DNA of 64,000 nt. Source: Streptomyces cucumeris. Lineage in GTDB: Bacteria > Actinomycetota > Actinomycetes > Streptomycetales > Streptomycetaceae. The first letter of the stretch is position 1; every line of letters starts with the position of its first letter. This document shows, one piece after another, positions 26,900 through 36,228 of this stretch. The notes under the pieces are model-generated. The model saw only the letters and a program-made list of their open reading frames with translations. It was not told the DNA's origin and ran no database searches. The stretch covers positions 62,001 through 126,000 of the forward strand of contig NZ_JANCLX010000013.1 of assembly GCF_024295805.1 (NCBI RefSeq), written 5' to 3'. A program made the position numbers and the translations under genes.

Positions 26900-28354
26900 T
26901 CAGCCGTCCAGCGACGTCATCACGTGCTTGATCCGGGTGTAGTCCTCGAACCCGTAGGCCGACAGGTCCTTGCCGTAACCGGACTTCTTGAAGCCGCCGT
27001 GCGGCATCTCGGCGACCAGCGGGATGTGGGTGTTGATCCACACACAGCCGAAGTCCAGGGCCTTGGACATCCGCATCGCGCGGGCGTGGTCCTTGGTCCA
27101 CACCGACGAGGCGAGCGCGTACTCCACGCCGTTGGCGTAGGAGACGGCCTGGGCCTCGTCCGAGAAGGACTGGACGGTGATGACCGGGCCGAAGACCTCG
27201 TGCTGGACGATCTCGTCGTCCTGCTTGAGGCCGGAGACCACGGTCGGCGCGTAGAAGTAGCCCTTGTCGCCGACCCGGTGGCCGCCCGCCTCGACCTTGG
27301 CGTGCGCGGGCAGCCGGTCGATGAAGCCGCTGACCTGGGCCAGCTGGTTGGCGTTGTTCAGCGGGCCGAAGAGCACGTCCTCGTCGTCCGGGGCACCGGT
27401 CCTGGTCTCCGACGCGGCCTTGGCCAGAGCGCTCACGAACTCGTCGTGGATGGACTCGTGGACCAGGACGCGGGTGGCCGCCGTACAGTCCTGACCGGCG
27501 TTGAAGAAGCCCGCGACCGAGATGTCCTCGACCGCCTTGGCGATGTCGCTGTCCTCGAAGACCACGACGGGCGCCTTGCCGCCGAGCTCCAGGTGGACCC
27601 GCTTGAGGTCCTTCGAGGCGCTCTCGGCGACCTGCATACCGGCGCGCACCGACCCGGTGATGGACGCCATGGCGGGCACGGAGTGCTCGACCATCAGCCG
27701 TCCGGTCTCGCGGTCACCGCAGACGACGTTGAACACACCCTGCGGATGGCCCAGTTCCGCCAGCACCCCGCCGATGATCTCGGCCATCAGCACGGTGGAG
27801 GCCGGAGTGGTGTCCGAGGGCTTGATGACGACGGTGTTGCCCGCGGCGAGCGCCGGGGCGAACTTCCACACGGCCATCATCATCGGGTAGTTCCAGGGCG
27901 CGACCTGCGCGCACACCCCGATCGGCTCCCGCCGGATGATCGAGGTGAGTCCGTCCATGTACTCACCGGCCGAGCGGCCCTCGAGCATCCGGGCCGCGCC
28001 CGCGAAGAAGCGGATCTGGTCGACCATCGGCGGGATCTCCTCGTCCCGCGTGAGGCCGATCGGCTTGCCGGTGTTCTCGGACTCGGCGGCGATCAGTTCC
28101 TCCGCGCGCGCCTCGAAGGCATCGGCGACCTTCAGCAGCACCTTCTGCCGCTCGCCGGGCACCAGGTCGCGCCACGCGGGGAAGGCGGCCTCCGCGGCGG
28201 CCATCGCCGCGTCCACGTCCGCCGCTCCGGAGAGCGGGGCGGTGGCGTACGGCTCGCCCGTGGCCGGGTTGACCACCTCCGTGGTCCGCCCGTCCGCGGC
28301 GTCCCGGAACTCTCCGTCGATGTAGTTGCGCAGACGACGCAGTTCGGTGGTCAC
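26900..28354 (-). CDS. Gamma-aminobutyraldehyde dehydrogenase-like enzyme
   Basis: 484-residue aldehyde dehydrogenase closely similar in architecture to the pot-operon enzyme. Features: APWNYPMMMAVWKFAPALAAGN, ITGSVRAGMQV, catalytic-base Glu in LELGGKAPVVVF, nucleophile in NAGQDCTAATR, and GCVWINTHIPLVAEMPHGG at the C-terminal side. I took GTG 28354 because AGGAGGGG lies about 7 nt upstream; the longer open frame to 28438 has no ribosome site. Divergent from the Lrp gene and the aminotransferase, which should produce its aldehyde substrate (for example 4-aminobutyraldehyde from putrescine). Confidence 0.88.
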   Translation of the reverse strand: MTTELRRLRNYIDGEFRDAADGRTTEVVNPATGEPYATAPLSGAADVDAAMAAAEAAFPAWRDLVPGERQKVLLKVADAFEARAEELIAAESENTGKPIGLTRDEEIPPMVDQIRFFAGAARMLEGRSAGEYMDGLTSIIRREPIGVCAQVAPWNYPMMMAVWKFAPALAAGNTVVIKPSDTTPASTVLMAEIIGGVLAELGHPQGVFNVVCGDRETGRLMVEHSVPAMASITGSVRAGMQVAESASKDLKRVHLELGGKAPVVVFEDSDIAKAVEDISVAGFFNAGQDCTAATRVLVHESIHDEFVSALAKAASETRTGAPDDEDVLFGPLNNANQLAQVSGFIDRLPAHAKVEAGGHRVGDKGYFYAPTVVSGLKQDDEIVQHEVFGPVITVQSFSDEAQAVSYANGVEYALASSVWTKDHARAMRMSKALDFGCVWINTHIPLVAEMPHGGFKKSGYGKDLSAYGFEDYTRIKHVMTSLDG

Positions 28355-28442
28355 GTTGCCACCCCTCCTAGTCAGCTGTCTTGATGGGTGAGACGTCCAC
28401 CCTAATCTGCGGGACGACGCTTTCAACATACCCGCCACACCA

Positions 28443-28463
28443 GAACAACGGAATCAGTGATCT
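28443..28463. promoter_or_regulatory. Half-site of the polyamine-operon palindrome
   Basis: AACAACGGAATC at 28444-28455 is identical to the minus-strand half of the palindrome at 23001-23021, while the other half is degenerate. It lies 90 bp upstream of the aldehyde dehydrogenase start and 80 bp upstream of the chosen Lrp start, in the 181-bp divergent promoter region. Confidence 0.45.
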
Positions 28464-28535
28464 GAGGGTGCCTGGACGACGAATTTCATCGGTTGAGGGT
28501 TGCGAGACAGCCGACCCTCGTGCACAGTGAGGGTC

Positions 28536-29009
28536 GTGGCCACACCTGACAAGAACGGCACGCCGTCGATCGACTCCGTCTCCCTGGCGATCATCGAGCA
28601 GCTCCAGGAGGACGGACGCCGGCCGTACGCCGCCATCGGAAAGGCCGTGGGTCTGTCCGAGGCGGCCGTGCGGCAGCGCGTGCAGAAGCTGCTCGACCAA
28701 GGCGTGATGCAGATCGTCGCCGTCACCGATCCTCTCACTGTGGGGTTCCGGCGCCAGGCGATGGTCGGCATCAACGTCAACGGTGACCTCGATCCGGTCG
28801 CGGACGCGCTGACCGGGATGGACGAGGTCGAGTACGTGGTCGTCACCGCGGGCTCCTTCGATCTCCTCATCGAGATCGTCTGCGAGGACGACGATCACCT
28901 CCTCGAAACGATCAACAAGCGGATCCGTACGCTGCCCGGCGTGCGCTCCACCGAGAGCTTCGTCTACCTCAAGCTCCGGAAGCAGACCTATACCTGGGGA
29001 ACGAGATAG
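28536..29009 (+). CDS. Lrp/AsnC-family transcriptional regulator
   Basis: 157 residues. An N-terminal helix-turn-helix (IIEQLQEDGRRPYAAIGKAVGLSEAAVRQRVQKL split over residues 15-50) precedes a C-terminal RAM ligand-binding domain (VAVTDPLTVGFRRQAMVGINV onward, with VVVTAGSFDLLIEIVCED). Start uncertain: GTG 28536 has GAGGG only 2 nt upstream, GTG 28527 and an upstream start at 28500 are in frame. The aminotransferase begins 2 bp after its stop, so the two are one transcript. It probably responds to an amino acid or amine and controls the divergent aldehyde dehydrogenase; an Lrp-type regulator of polyamine use is known in Streptomyces, but I cannot confirm this is its ortholog. Confidence 0.85.
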   Translation: MATPDKNGTPSIDSVSLAIIEQLQEDGRRPYAAIGKAVGLSEAAVRQRVQKLLDQGVMQIVAVTDPLTVGFRRQAMVGINVNGDLDPVADALTGMDEVEYVVVTAGSFDLLIEIVCEDDDHLLETINKRIRTLPGVRSTESFVYLKLRKQTYTWGTR

Positions 29010-29011
29010 CA

Positions 29012-30373
29012 ATGAGCGCCGACCTCTCCAAGACGGCGTACGACCACCTGTGGATGCACTTCACCCGCATGTCGTCGTACGAGAACTCCCCCGTGCCCAC
29101 GATCGTGCGCGGTGAGGGCACGTACATCTACGACGACAAGGGCAAGCGGTACATCGACGGGCTGGCCGGCCTCTTCGTGGTCAACGCCGGCCACGGCCGC
29201 GTCGAACTCGCGGAGACCGCGTACAAGCAGGCCCAGGAGCTCGCCTTCTTCCCGGTGTGGAGCTACGCCCACCCCAAGGCCGTCGAGCTCGCCGAGCGGC
29301 TGGCCCACCAAGCCCCCGGCGACCTCAACAAGGTCTTCTTCACCACCGGCGGCGGCGAGGCGGTCGAGACCGCCTGGAAGCTGGCCAAGCAGTACTTCAA
29401 GCTCATCGGCAAGCCCACCAAGTACAAGGTGATATCCCGGGCGGTGGCCTACCACGGCACCCCGCAGGGCGCCCTGTCCATCACCGGACTGCCGGGGCTC
29501 AAGGCCCCGTTCGAGCCGCTGGTGCCGGGTGCGCACAAGGTGCCCAACACCAACATCTACCGGGCGCCGATCCACGGTGACGACCCCGAGGCGTTCGGCC
29601 GCTGGTGCGCCGACCAGATCGAGCAGCAGATCCTCTTCGAGGGCCCGGACACGGTGGCCGCGGTCTTCCTGGAGCCGGTGCAGAACGCGGGCGGCTGCTT
29701 CCCGCCGCCGCCGGGGTACTTCCAGCGGGTCCGCGAGATCTGCGACCAGTACGACGTGCTGCTGGTCTCCGACGAGGTCATCTGCGCCTTCGGACGGCTG
29801 GGCACCACCTTCGCCTGTGACAAGTTCGGCTACGTCCCGGACATGATCACCTGCGCCAAGGGCATGACCTCGGGCTACTCCCCGATCGGCGCATGCATCG
29901 TCTCCGACCGGCTCGCCGAGCCCTTCTACCGGGGCGACAACACCTTCCTGCACGGCTACACCTTCGGTGGCCACCCGGTCTCGGCCGCGGTCGGCGTCGC
30001 CAACCTCGACATCTTCGAGCGCGAGGGCCTCAACCAGCATGTGCTGGACAACGAGGGCGCGTTCCGCTCCACGCTGGAGCGGCTGCACGATCTGCCGATC
30101 GTCGGCGATGTCCGGGGCAACGGCTTCTTCTACGGCATCGAGCTGGTGAAGGACAAGCACACCAAGGAGTCCTTCAACGAGGAGGAGACCGAGCGGATCC
30201 TCTACGGCTTCCTCTCCAAGGCGCTCTTCGAGAACGGCCTGTACTGCCGCGCCGACGACCGTGGTGACCCGGTCGTGCAGCTCGCGCCGCCGCTGGTCGC
30301 CGACCAGTCGGTGTTCGACGAGATCGAGCAGGTGCTGCGCGGTGTCCTGACCGAGGCGTGGGCCAAGCTCTGA
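29012..30373 (+). CDS. Class III aminotransferase (putrescine/omega-amino acid:pyruvate type)
   Basis: 453-residue PLP enzyme. Motifs: FTTGGGEAVETAWKLAKQY (phosphate binding), SRAVAYHGTPQGALS, VSDEVICAFGRLG with the pyridine-binding Asp, and CAKGMTSGYSPIG with the Schiff-base Lys near residue 285. The sequence style (DHLWMHFTRMSSYEN, FPVWSYAHPKAVELAERL) is that of omega-amino acid/putrescine-pyruvate transaminases rather than GabT. It follows the Lrp gene by 2 bp and opposes an aminoaldehyde dehydrogenase, giving a transamination route parallel to the flavin oxidase route of the pot operon. Amine substrate is inferred. Confidence 0.85.
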   Translation: MSADLSKTAYDHLWMHFTRMSSYENSPVPTIVRGEGTYIYDDKGKRYIDGLAGLFVVNAGHGRVELAETAYKQAQELAFFPVWSYAHPKAVELAERLAHQAPGDLNKVFFTTGGGEAVETAWKLAKQYFKLIGKPTKYKVISRAVAYHGTPQGALSITGLPGLKAPFEPLVPGAHKVPNTNIYRAPIHGDDPEAFGRWCADQIEQQILFEGPDTVAAVFLEPVQNAGGCFPPPPGYFQRVREICDQYDVLLVSDEVICAFGRLGTTFACDKFGYVPDMITCAKGMTSGYSPIGACIVSDRLAEPFYRGDNTFLHGYTFGGHPVSAAVGVANLDIFEREGLNQHVLDNEGAFRSTLERLHDLPIVGDVRGNGFFYGIELVKDKHTKESFNEEETERILYGFLSKALFENGLYCRADDRGDPVVQLAPPLVADQSVFDEIEQVLRGVLTEAWAKL

Positions 30374-30451
30374 CCCCCGTGCGGGCGGTGCGGGGTCCTC
30401 ACCCCAGGCCCCTCACCCCCGCGCCCCGGGGAACCCTCGACGGCGGTCCCC

Positions 30452-31993
30452 TCACCGCCACTTGAGGGCGAACCACAACTCCATACGGACGTCCGCGTCG
30501 GTCAGGTCCGCCCCCAACAGGGCCGCCGCACGGGCGATCCGCTGCCGGACCGTATTGCGGTGGACCTCCAGGGCCACCGCGGTACGGTCCCAGCTGCCGT
30601 GCAGCGACAGCCACACCCGCAGCGTCTCCAGGAGCGCGGGTGAGCCCTCCAGCGGGGCCAGCAGCGCCCGGCCCAGCGCTCCCGCCTCCGCCGGGTCCAC
30701 CAGTGAGGCCACCCCGTCGGCCCGGTCCGGCGCGTGCCGCGCGACCGCCTTCCGGCCGGCCACCGCCCGGCGCAGCGCGCGGTCGGCGTCCGCCGCGCCG
30801 CGTGCCAGGTCCGCGGCCGGTACCGGCGCTGCGGCGCCCAGCGTCCAGCCGGGCTGGGCGCGTACCGGCCCGTCGCCGGGGACCAGGGCGTACAGCTCGT
30901 CCCCGGTCAGGTCGACCAGTGGTGTGCCGAGCCCCGCCGCAAGCGCCGCGGCGGCCAGCGGGCGCGGACCGCCGTCGCCCGCGCGGCCCCGGCGCCGGCC
31001 GCGGACGACCGTCCATGTGCCCCCGTCCGCCGCCCCGGCGGACTCCTCCCCCGCGCCCGTCAGGGAACTCCGGACCAGCCCCGCGACCTCGTCGGGGGCG
31101 GCGCCGAGCAGCAGCCGCACCAGGGCCGCGGTCCGGTCGGTCTCGGCGCCGGCGGTCCGGCGCCCGGTGAGCAGTGCGAGCAGGACGACGGCGAGTCCGA
31201 TGACGGCCCCGTTCGCCCCGTCCGCCGCGTCACGGCGCGGAGCGCACACCCCGAGCGCGAGCCGCCGTTCCGCGTGCCCCAGACCGTAGGCGCTCAGGTG
31301 CAGCGGGGCGCCGTCCGCGTCCGGCGCGGTGTCCGCGGCCGAGGACAGCCCGGGCCGCAGCCGGGCGGCGAGCGCGCCCAGCGCGGTACGGGCCGGGAGC
31401 GGCGGACGCGGCCCCTCGTCGGCCAGTTCGGCGCCGTCCGGGCCGTGCAGGACCGCCCAGACGCCCAGGTGGCGGCTGAGGCGGCGCAGTACGGCGGGGA
31501 CGGGGTGCGGACGGGCGGCGGCCGTGGCGAGGGACTGCTGCGCCTCGGTGATCCGGCGCAGCTCGTGGTGGCGGCGCTCGGCCATGGCGTCCCACACCGC
31601 GCTGGCGACGGCCGTGAACGTGGTCTCCCGCGCCACTTCCACCAGCGGCAGCCCGTGCCGGTCGCACGCCTCGGCCAGCGCCCGTGGCACCGTCTGGTGC
31701 ACCGGCGCGATCCCGAAGCCGAGCGCCGCCGCGCCCGCCTGGACCGTGCGGGCGACATAGCGGTCCCACGCGTCGGCGGTGCCCTCCTGGGCCGGGGTGT
31801 GCACCCCGGCGCTGAGCAGCAGCTCCCCGCCGAGCAGATACGGCACGGGGTCCTCCATCTCGCTGGTGTGCACCAGGTACACCCAGGTCTCCGTCCCGCG
31901 CGGGCCCGCGACCTGGCGCAGTCCGAGCGCGGGGTGGGCGAGCAGGGCGGAGAGCGGGACGGGGGCGGTGGGGGGTACGCGGTCGTTCCGCAC
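30452..31993 (-). CDS. PucR-family transcriptional regulator (second)
   Basis: 513 residues from GTG 31993, which follows GGGGAGG. N-terminal PucR domain with TSEMEDPVPYLLGGELLL, and a C-terminal PucR helix-turn-helix with LHGSWDRTAVALEVHRNTVRQR and the closing DADVRMELWFALK. The middle is Ala/Gly/Arg-rich and poorly conserved. It is divergent from a sodium:solute symporter and a ThDP enzyme, with a palindrome in the shared promoter region, so it probably controls these. Ligand unknown. Confidence 0.88.
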   Translation of the reverse strand: MRNDRVPPTAPVPLSALLAHPALGLRQVAGPRGTETWVYLVHTSEMEDPVPYLLGGELLLSAGVHTPAQEGTADAWDRYVARTVQAGAAALGFGIAPVHQTVPRALAEACDRHGLPLVEVARETTFTAVASAVWDAMAERRHHELRRITEAQQSLATAAARPHPVPAVLRRLSRHLGVWAVLHGPDGAELADEGPRPPLPARTALGALAARLRPGLSSAADTAPDADGAPLHLSAYGLGHAERRLALGVCAPRRDAADGANGAVIGLAVVLLALLTGRRTAGAETDRTAALVRLLLGAAPDEVAGLVRSSLTGAGEESAGAADGGTWTVVRGRRRGRAGDGGPRPLAAAALAAGLGTPLVDLTGDELYALVPGDGPVRAQPGWTLGAAAPVPAADLARGAADADRALRRAVAGRKAVARHAPDRADGVASLVDPAEAGALGRALLAPLEGSPALLETLRVWLSLHGSWDRTAVALEVHRNTVRQRIARAAALLGADLTDADVRMELWFALKWR

Positions 31994-32040
31994 CAGGGGG
32001 CCTCCCCGATGATGTGGCTGGATGGTTCCTACACCCCGAC

Positions 32041-32074
32041 GGCCGGGAGTGGAGGAAACGTACACTTCCCGGCC
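32041..32074. promoter_or_regulatory. Palindrome between pucR-type gene and symporter
   Basis: Arms GGCCGGGA and TCCCGGCC with an 18-nt spacer in the 208-bp divergent region between PucR (start 31993) and symporter (start 32202). Half-site spacing suits a dimeric regulator; the assignment is inference. Confidence 0.35.
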
Positions 32075-32201
32075 GCCCCGGCGACACCTAGGGTCTCGGT
32101 CACTCCCCACAGCGCGATCCGCCTCACCCCCGCGGATCCCTCTCCGTCCCCGCCCCGTCTCCCCCCGCTATCCCGGCCCCGCGCCGGACCGAGGAGCACC
32201 C

Positions 32202-33668
32202 ATGAGCGCTGTCGACTACACGGTGATCGTCATCTATCTCGCGGGCATGCTCGCGCTCGGCTGGTGGGGGATGCGCCGCACCACCTCCACCAGCGACTTC
32301 CTGGTCGCGGGCCGCCGTCTGGGCCCGGTCATGTACTCCGGCACCATGGCGGCGATCGTCCTGGGCGGCGCGTCCACGATCGGCGGGGTGGGCCTGGGCT
32401 ACCAGTACGGGCTGTCCGGTGCCTGGATGGTGCTGACCATCGGCCTCGGTCTGCTGGCGCTGTCCGTCTTCTTCTCGGCGCGGATCGCGCGGCTGAAGGT
32501 CTACACGGTCAGCCAGATGCTGGACCTGCGCTACGGCGGCTCGTCCGGGCTGATCTCCGGCATCGTCATGTGGGCCTACACCCTGATGCTGGCGGTCACC
32601 TCGACCATCGCCTACGCCACCATCTTCGACGTGATCTTCGGCCTGGACCGCACGGTCGCGATCGTGCTCGGCGGGGCGATCGTGATCTGCTACTCCACGC
32701 TCGGCGGGATGTGGTCCATCACCCTCACCGACATGGTGCAGTTCGTGGTCAAGACGGTGGGTGTGCTGCTTCTGCTGCTGCCCATCGCCGTGGTCAAGGC
32801 GGGCGGCTTCGGCGCGATGCGGGACGAACTGCCGGACGGGTACTTCTCCCCCATGGGCATCGGCGCGCAGACGGTCTTCACCTATGTGCTGATCTACTCC
32901 TTCGGCATGCTCATCGGCCAGGACATCTGGCAGCGCGTCTTCACCGCCCGCGACGACCGGGTGGCCCGGCGCGGCGGCACCGCGGCCGGGACGTACTGCC
33001 TGGCCTACGCCGTCGCAGGCGCCGTCATCGGCACGGCGGCGAAGGTGCTCTACCCCGAACTCGGTTCGCCCGACGACGCGTTCGCGACCATCGTGGAGGA
33101 CGCCCTGCCGGTGGGGGTGAAGGGGCTGGTGCTGGCCGCGGCGCTGTCCGCGGTGATGTCCACCTCCTCGGGCGCGCTCATCGCCTGCGCCACGGTCGCC
33201 AACAACGACATCTGGGCACGGCTGCGCGGACGCACCCTGCGCACCGGCGGCGGTCCGCATGACGAGGTGGCGGGCAACCGGCTGTTCATCCTCGTCATGG
33301 GAGTCGCGGTGGTCGGTATCGCGATCGCCCTGAACAACGTGGTCGAGGCGCTGACGGTGGCGTACAACCTCCTGGTCGGCGGGTTGCTGGTGCCGATCCT
33401 GGGCGGGCTGCTGTGGAAGCGGGGCACCGGCGCGGGCGCGCTGGCCTCGGTCGGGGTCGGCGGTGTCACCGTGATCGGGCTGATGGCGTGGAAGGGCATC
33501 CTCGCCAACGAGCCCATCTACGGCGGTCTGCTGGCCTCCCTCGCCGCCTATGTGGTCGTCAGCCTCGCCACCAGGCCGACGGACGCGGCGGTGCTCGACG
33601 CCTGGCGCCGCAGGCTGGCCGGGGAGTCCGCGCCCGCCGACGAGCCCCCGGCCCCGGCCACCGTCTGA
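32202..33668 (+). CDS. Sodium:solute symporter (SSS family)
   Basis: 488-residue integral membrane protein with about 13 hydrophobic segments, starting VIVIYLAGMLALGWWGMRR. SSS features include the early GRRLGPVMYSGTMAAIVLGG segment, GLGYQYGLSGAW, IGQDIWQRVFTARD, and AAALSAVMSTSSGALIACATV near the sodium-site region. ATG 32202 has GAGGAG 5 nt upstream. It probably imports a small organic solute by sodium symport; the substrate is unknown, and the adjoining ThDP enzyme and PucR gene suggest a catabolic nitrogen or organic-acid compound. Confidence 0.88.
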   Translation: MSAVDYTVIVIYLAGMLALGWWGMRRTTSTSDFLVAGRRLGPVMYSGTMAAIVLGGASTIGGVGLGYQYGLSGAWMVLTIGLGLLALSVFFSARIARLKVYTVSQMLDLRYGGSSGLISGIVMWAYTLMLAVTSTIAYATIFDVIFGLDRTVAIVLGGAIVICYSTLGGMWSITLTDMVQFVVKTVGVLLLLLPIAVVKAGGFGAMRDELPDGYFSPMGIGAQTVFTYVLIYSFGMLIGQDIWQRVFTARDDRVARRGGTAAGTYCLAYAVAGAVIGTAAKVLYPELGSPDDAFATIVEDALPVGVKGLVLAAALSAVMSTSSGALIACATVANNDIWARLRGRTLRTGGGPHDEVAGNRLFILVMGVAVVGIAIALNNVVEALTVAYNLLVGGLLVPILGGLLWKRGTGAGALASVGVGGVTVIGLMAWKGILANEPIYGGLLASLAAYVVVSLATRPTDAAVLDAWRRRLAGESAPADEPPAPATV

Positions 33669-33714
33669 CCCGTCCCCCCTCTGTTGTCTCCTTCCCGAAA
33701 GGCAGTTCCCTCCC

Positions 33715-35352
33715 ATGCACACCGCACCGCGGATGCGTCACGGCGGCGATCTCGTCGTGGAATCCCTCACCGCGCTCGGCGCGACCACCGTCTTCGGGCT
33801 TCCCGGGCAGCACGCGCTCGGCGCCTTCGACGCGCTGCGCCGCTCGGGGCTCGGGTACGTGGGGCTGCGGGTGGAGAACAACGCGGGCTTCGCCGCCGAC
33901 GCGTTCGCCCGGGTCACCGGGTCGGTCGCACCGCTGCTGGTGTCCACCGGACCGGGCGCGCTGATGACGCTCGCCGCGCTCCAGGAGGCGGCCGCGGCCT
34001 CCGCACCGGTCCTGGCGATCGGCAGCCAGGTGCCGACCGCCGGGCTGGGTGGCGGACGCAAGGGATATCTGCATGAACTGACCGATCAGCAGGCGTCGTT
34101 CCGCGATGTGGTGAAGTCCGTGCACACCGTCCGCACGGCCTCCCAGATCCCCTCGGCGCTGGCGGCCGCATGGACATCCGCGCTGGAGGCGCCCGCCGGT
34201 CCGGTGTGGCTGGAGATCCCGCAGGACGTGCTGCTGGCGCCGGTGGCCGTTCCGCCGGTGAGCGCGCTGCGGGCCGAGCCCCGGCCGCTGCCGCCCCGCC
34301 CCGAACTGATCGAGCACACCGCGGAGTTGCTGCGGGGCGCCGAGCGGCCGGTGATCCTGGCCGGGGGCGGGGTGGTGCGCTCCGGGGCGCGGGAGGAGCT
34401 GCGGGCGCTGGCCGAACGGCTGGACGCGCCGGTGGCCACCACCTTCGGGGGCAAGGGCGCCTTCCCCTGGGACCATCCGCTGTCCCTCCAGTCCTGGCTG
34501 GAGGACCGGCACACCACCACGCTCCTGGAGGACGTCGATGTGCTGCTGGTCGTCGGCTCCGGACTCGGTGAACTCTCCTCCAACTACCACACGTTCCGCC
34601 CCCGCGGCCGTCTGGTGCAGATCGAGGCCGACCTCGGCAAGCTGGAGTCCAACCACCCGGCACTCGGCATCCACGCCGACGCCCGCGCGGCGCTGGCCGC
34701 CCTGGCCGACGCGGTACCCGCCCGCCCCGCCGGGACCGGCGCGAAGGCCGCGGCGGACCTGCTGGCCCGGGTGCGGGAGCGGATCGACGGCCAGGGCCTG
34801 GAGCTGGAGCAGGGGGTCCTGGCGGCGGTCCGGGAGGCGCTGCCCGACGACTCCCCCAGCTTCTGGGACATGACGATCCTCGCCTACTGGGCGTGGTCCG
34901 CGTTCGACCCGCGCGCGGGCGCCCTGCACTCGGCCCAGGGCGCGGGCGGCCTCGGCTACGGCTTCCCCGCCGCCCTGGGCGCCGCCGCCGCGGACCGCAC
35001 CCGCCCGGTGCTGGCGGTCTCCGGCGACGGCGGGGCCATGTACTCGATCGCGGAGCTGGCCACGGCCCGTCAGTACGGGCTGCCCGTCACCTGGCTGATC
35101 GTGGACGACGGCGGCTACGGCATCCTGCGCGCCTATATGGAGGACGCCTTCGGCGAGGCGACCGGCACCGAGCTGGCCCGCCCCGACTTCGTCGCCCTCG
35201 CCGAGTCGTTCGGCGTCCCCGCGGTCCGTACCACAGCCGGGCGGCTGGCCGGGGACCTGGGCGCCGCGCTGGCCGCCCCCGGACCGTCGGTCGTGGTGCT
35301 GCCCGCACAGCTGCGTATGTTCGCCCCCACCCACCTCGCGGACCAGGGCTGA
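33715..35352 (+). CDS. Thiamine diphosphate-dependent enzyme (acetolactate synthase-like)
   Basis: 545 residues, three-domain ThDP enzyme fold. The N-terminal Glu that activates ThDP lies in RVENNAGFAADAFARVTG near residue 47; the middle domain starts near ERPVILAGGGVVRSG; the ThDP/Mg site begins GDGGAMYSIAELATARQYG and continues LPVTWLIVDDGGYG near residue 430-465, with Asp-Asp where many family members have Asn-Asn. Closest in style to acetolactate synthase/benzoylformate decarboxylase relatives, but no regulatory small subunit is nearby. It starts 46 bp after the symporter, so the two are probably co-transcribed, and may decarboxylate or ligate the imported compound. Reaction unassigned. 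Confidence 0.8.
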   Translation: MHTAPRMRHGGDLVVESLTALGATTVFGLPGQHALGAFDALRRSGLGYVGLRVENNAGFAADAFARVTGSVAPLLVSTGPGALMTLAALQEAAAASAPVLAIGSQVPTAGLGGGRKGYLHELTDQQASFRDVVKSVHTVRTASQIPSALAAAWTSALEAPAGPVWLEIPQDVLLAPVAVPPVSALRAEPRPLPPRPELIEHTAELLRGAERPVILAGGGVVRSGAREELRALAERLDAPVATTFGGKGAFPWDHPLSLQSWLEDRHTTTLLEDVDVLLVVGSGLGELSSNYHTFRPRGRLVQIEADLGKLESNHPALGIHADARAALAALADAVPARPAGTGAKAAADLLARVRERIDGQGLELEQGVLAAVREALPDDSPSFWDMTILAYWAWSAFDPRAGALHSAQGAGGLGYGFPAALGAAAADRTRPVLAVSGDGGAMYSIAELATARQYGLPVTWLIVDDGGYGILRAYMEDAFGEATGTELARPDFVALAESFGVPAVRTTAGRLAGDLGAALAAPGPSVVVLPAQLRMFAPTHLADQG

Positions 35353-35496
35353 TCGGAGGAAATGGGCCCCGCCCGGCGCCGAGCCTAAGGCGCGGCCCTC
35401 CTGTCCTGTCCTTACCGTGCCAGTGACCCATTGGCTCCGCGCTCGTTCACCCAACCGGGGGAACGGGACGATCGCAGGTAAGGCGAGGTGCTCTGG

Positions 35497-36228
35497 ATGG
35501 TGGCTCCGCCGGACAACGATGATGTGCTCCGGGCACGCACCCTGTCGTACGCCTACGGCGGTTCGCCCGCCCTCCTCGGTGTCTCCGTCGGCGCGCGGGA
35601 GGGGGAGATCCTGGGGGTCACCGGCCCGCGCGGCTGCGGGAAGACCACCCTGCTGCGGTGTCTGTCGGGCCAGCTCGTCCCGGACCACGGCGAGGTGTGG
35701 TTCGGCGAGGTCGCCGTGCACCGCCTCCCCGCGCTGGACCGCGAGCGGCTGCGCGGTGCGCGCTTCGGCTGGATCGGCACCGAGCCTCATCTCGTCCCCG
35801 AGCTGACCGCCTGGGAGAACGCGGCGCTGCCGCTGCTGCTGAGCGGCACCGCCCGGCGCACCGCCAAGAGCGCCGCCCTCGAATGGCTGGACCGGCTGGA
35901 CGTCGGCGAGTGCGCCCGGATCCGCCCGGCCGGACTGGTGCAGGCCCAGCGCCAGCGGATCGCCATCGCCCGTGCGCTGGCCGCCACCCCCTCGGTGCTC
36001 TTCGCGGACGAGCCCACCGCGCCGCTGCACCGCGCCGACCGCGGCCAGGTGCTGCGCACCCTCACCTCGGCGGCGCGCTCCCTCGGCATCACCGTGGTGC
36101 TGGCCACCCAGGACGAGGAGGTGGCCACCCTCGCCGACCGCACGGTCGCCCTGGTGGACGGCCGCCGGGCGGGCTCGTCGCCCGCCTCCGAGGAGGAGGG
36201 CAGGGCGGCGTGCTCAGTCTCCGCCTAG
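35497..36228 (+). CDS. ABC transporter ATP-binding protein with degenerate motifs
   Basis: 243 residues with the MacB/LolD-like ATPase fold. Walker A GPRGCGKT (43-50) and Walker B VLFADEP (167-173) are intact. However, the signature position reads LVQAQ (147-151) rather than LSGGQ, the D-loop reads APLHRAD, and the H-loop is ATQDEE with Gln where His is expected. Normal trans-hydrolysis is therefore doubtful. ATG 35497 has AGGCGAGG about 8 nt upstream; GTG 35488 is too close to it. The last 19 bp overlap the permease gene. Together they form a two-gene transporter-like unit of unknown substrate. Confidence 0.8.
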   Translation: MVAPPDNDDVLRARTLSYAYGGSPALLGVSVGAREGEILGVTGPRGCGKTTLLRCLSGQLVPDHGEVWFGEVAVHRLPALDRERLRGARFGWIGTEPHLVPELTAWENAALPLLLSGTARRTAKSAALEWLDRLDVGECARIRPAGLVQAQRQRIAIARALAATPSVLFADEPTAPLHRADRGQVLRTLTSAARSLGITVVLATQDEEVATLADRTVALVDGRRAGSSPASEEEGRAACSVSA

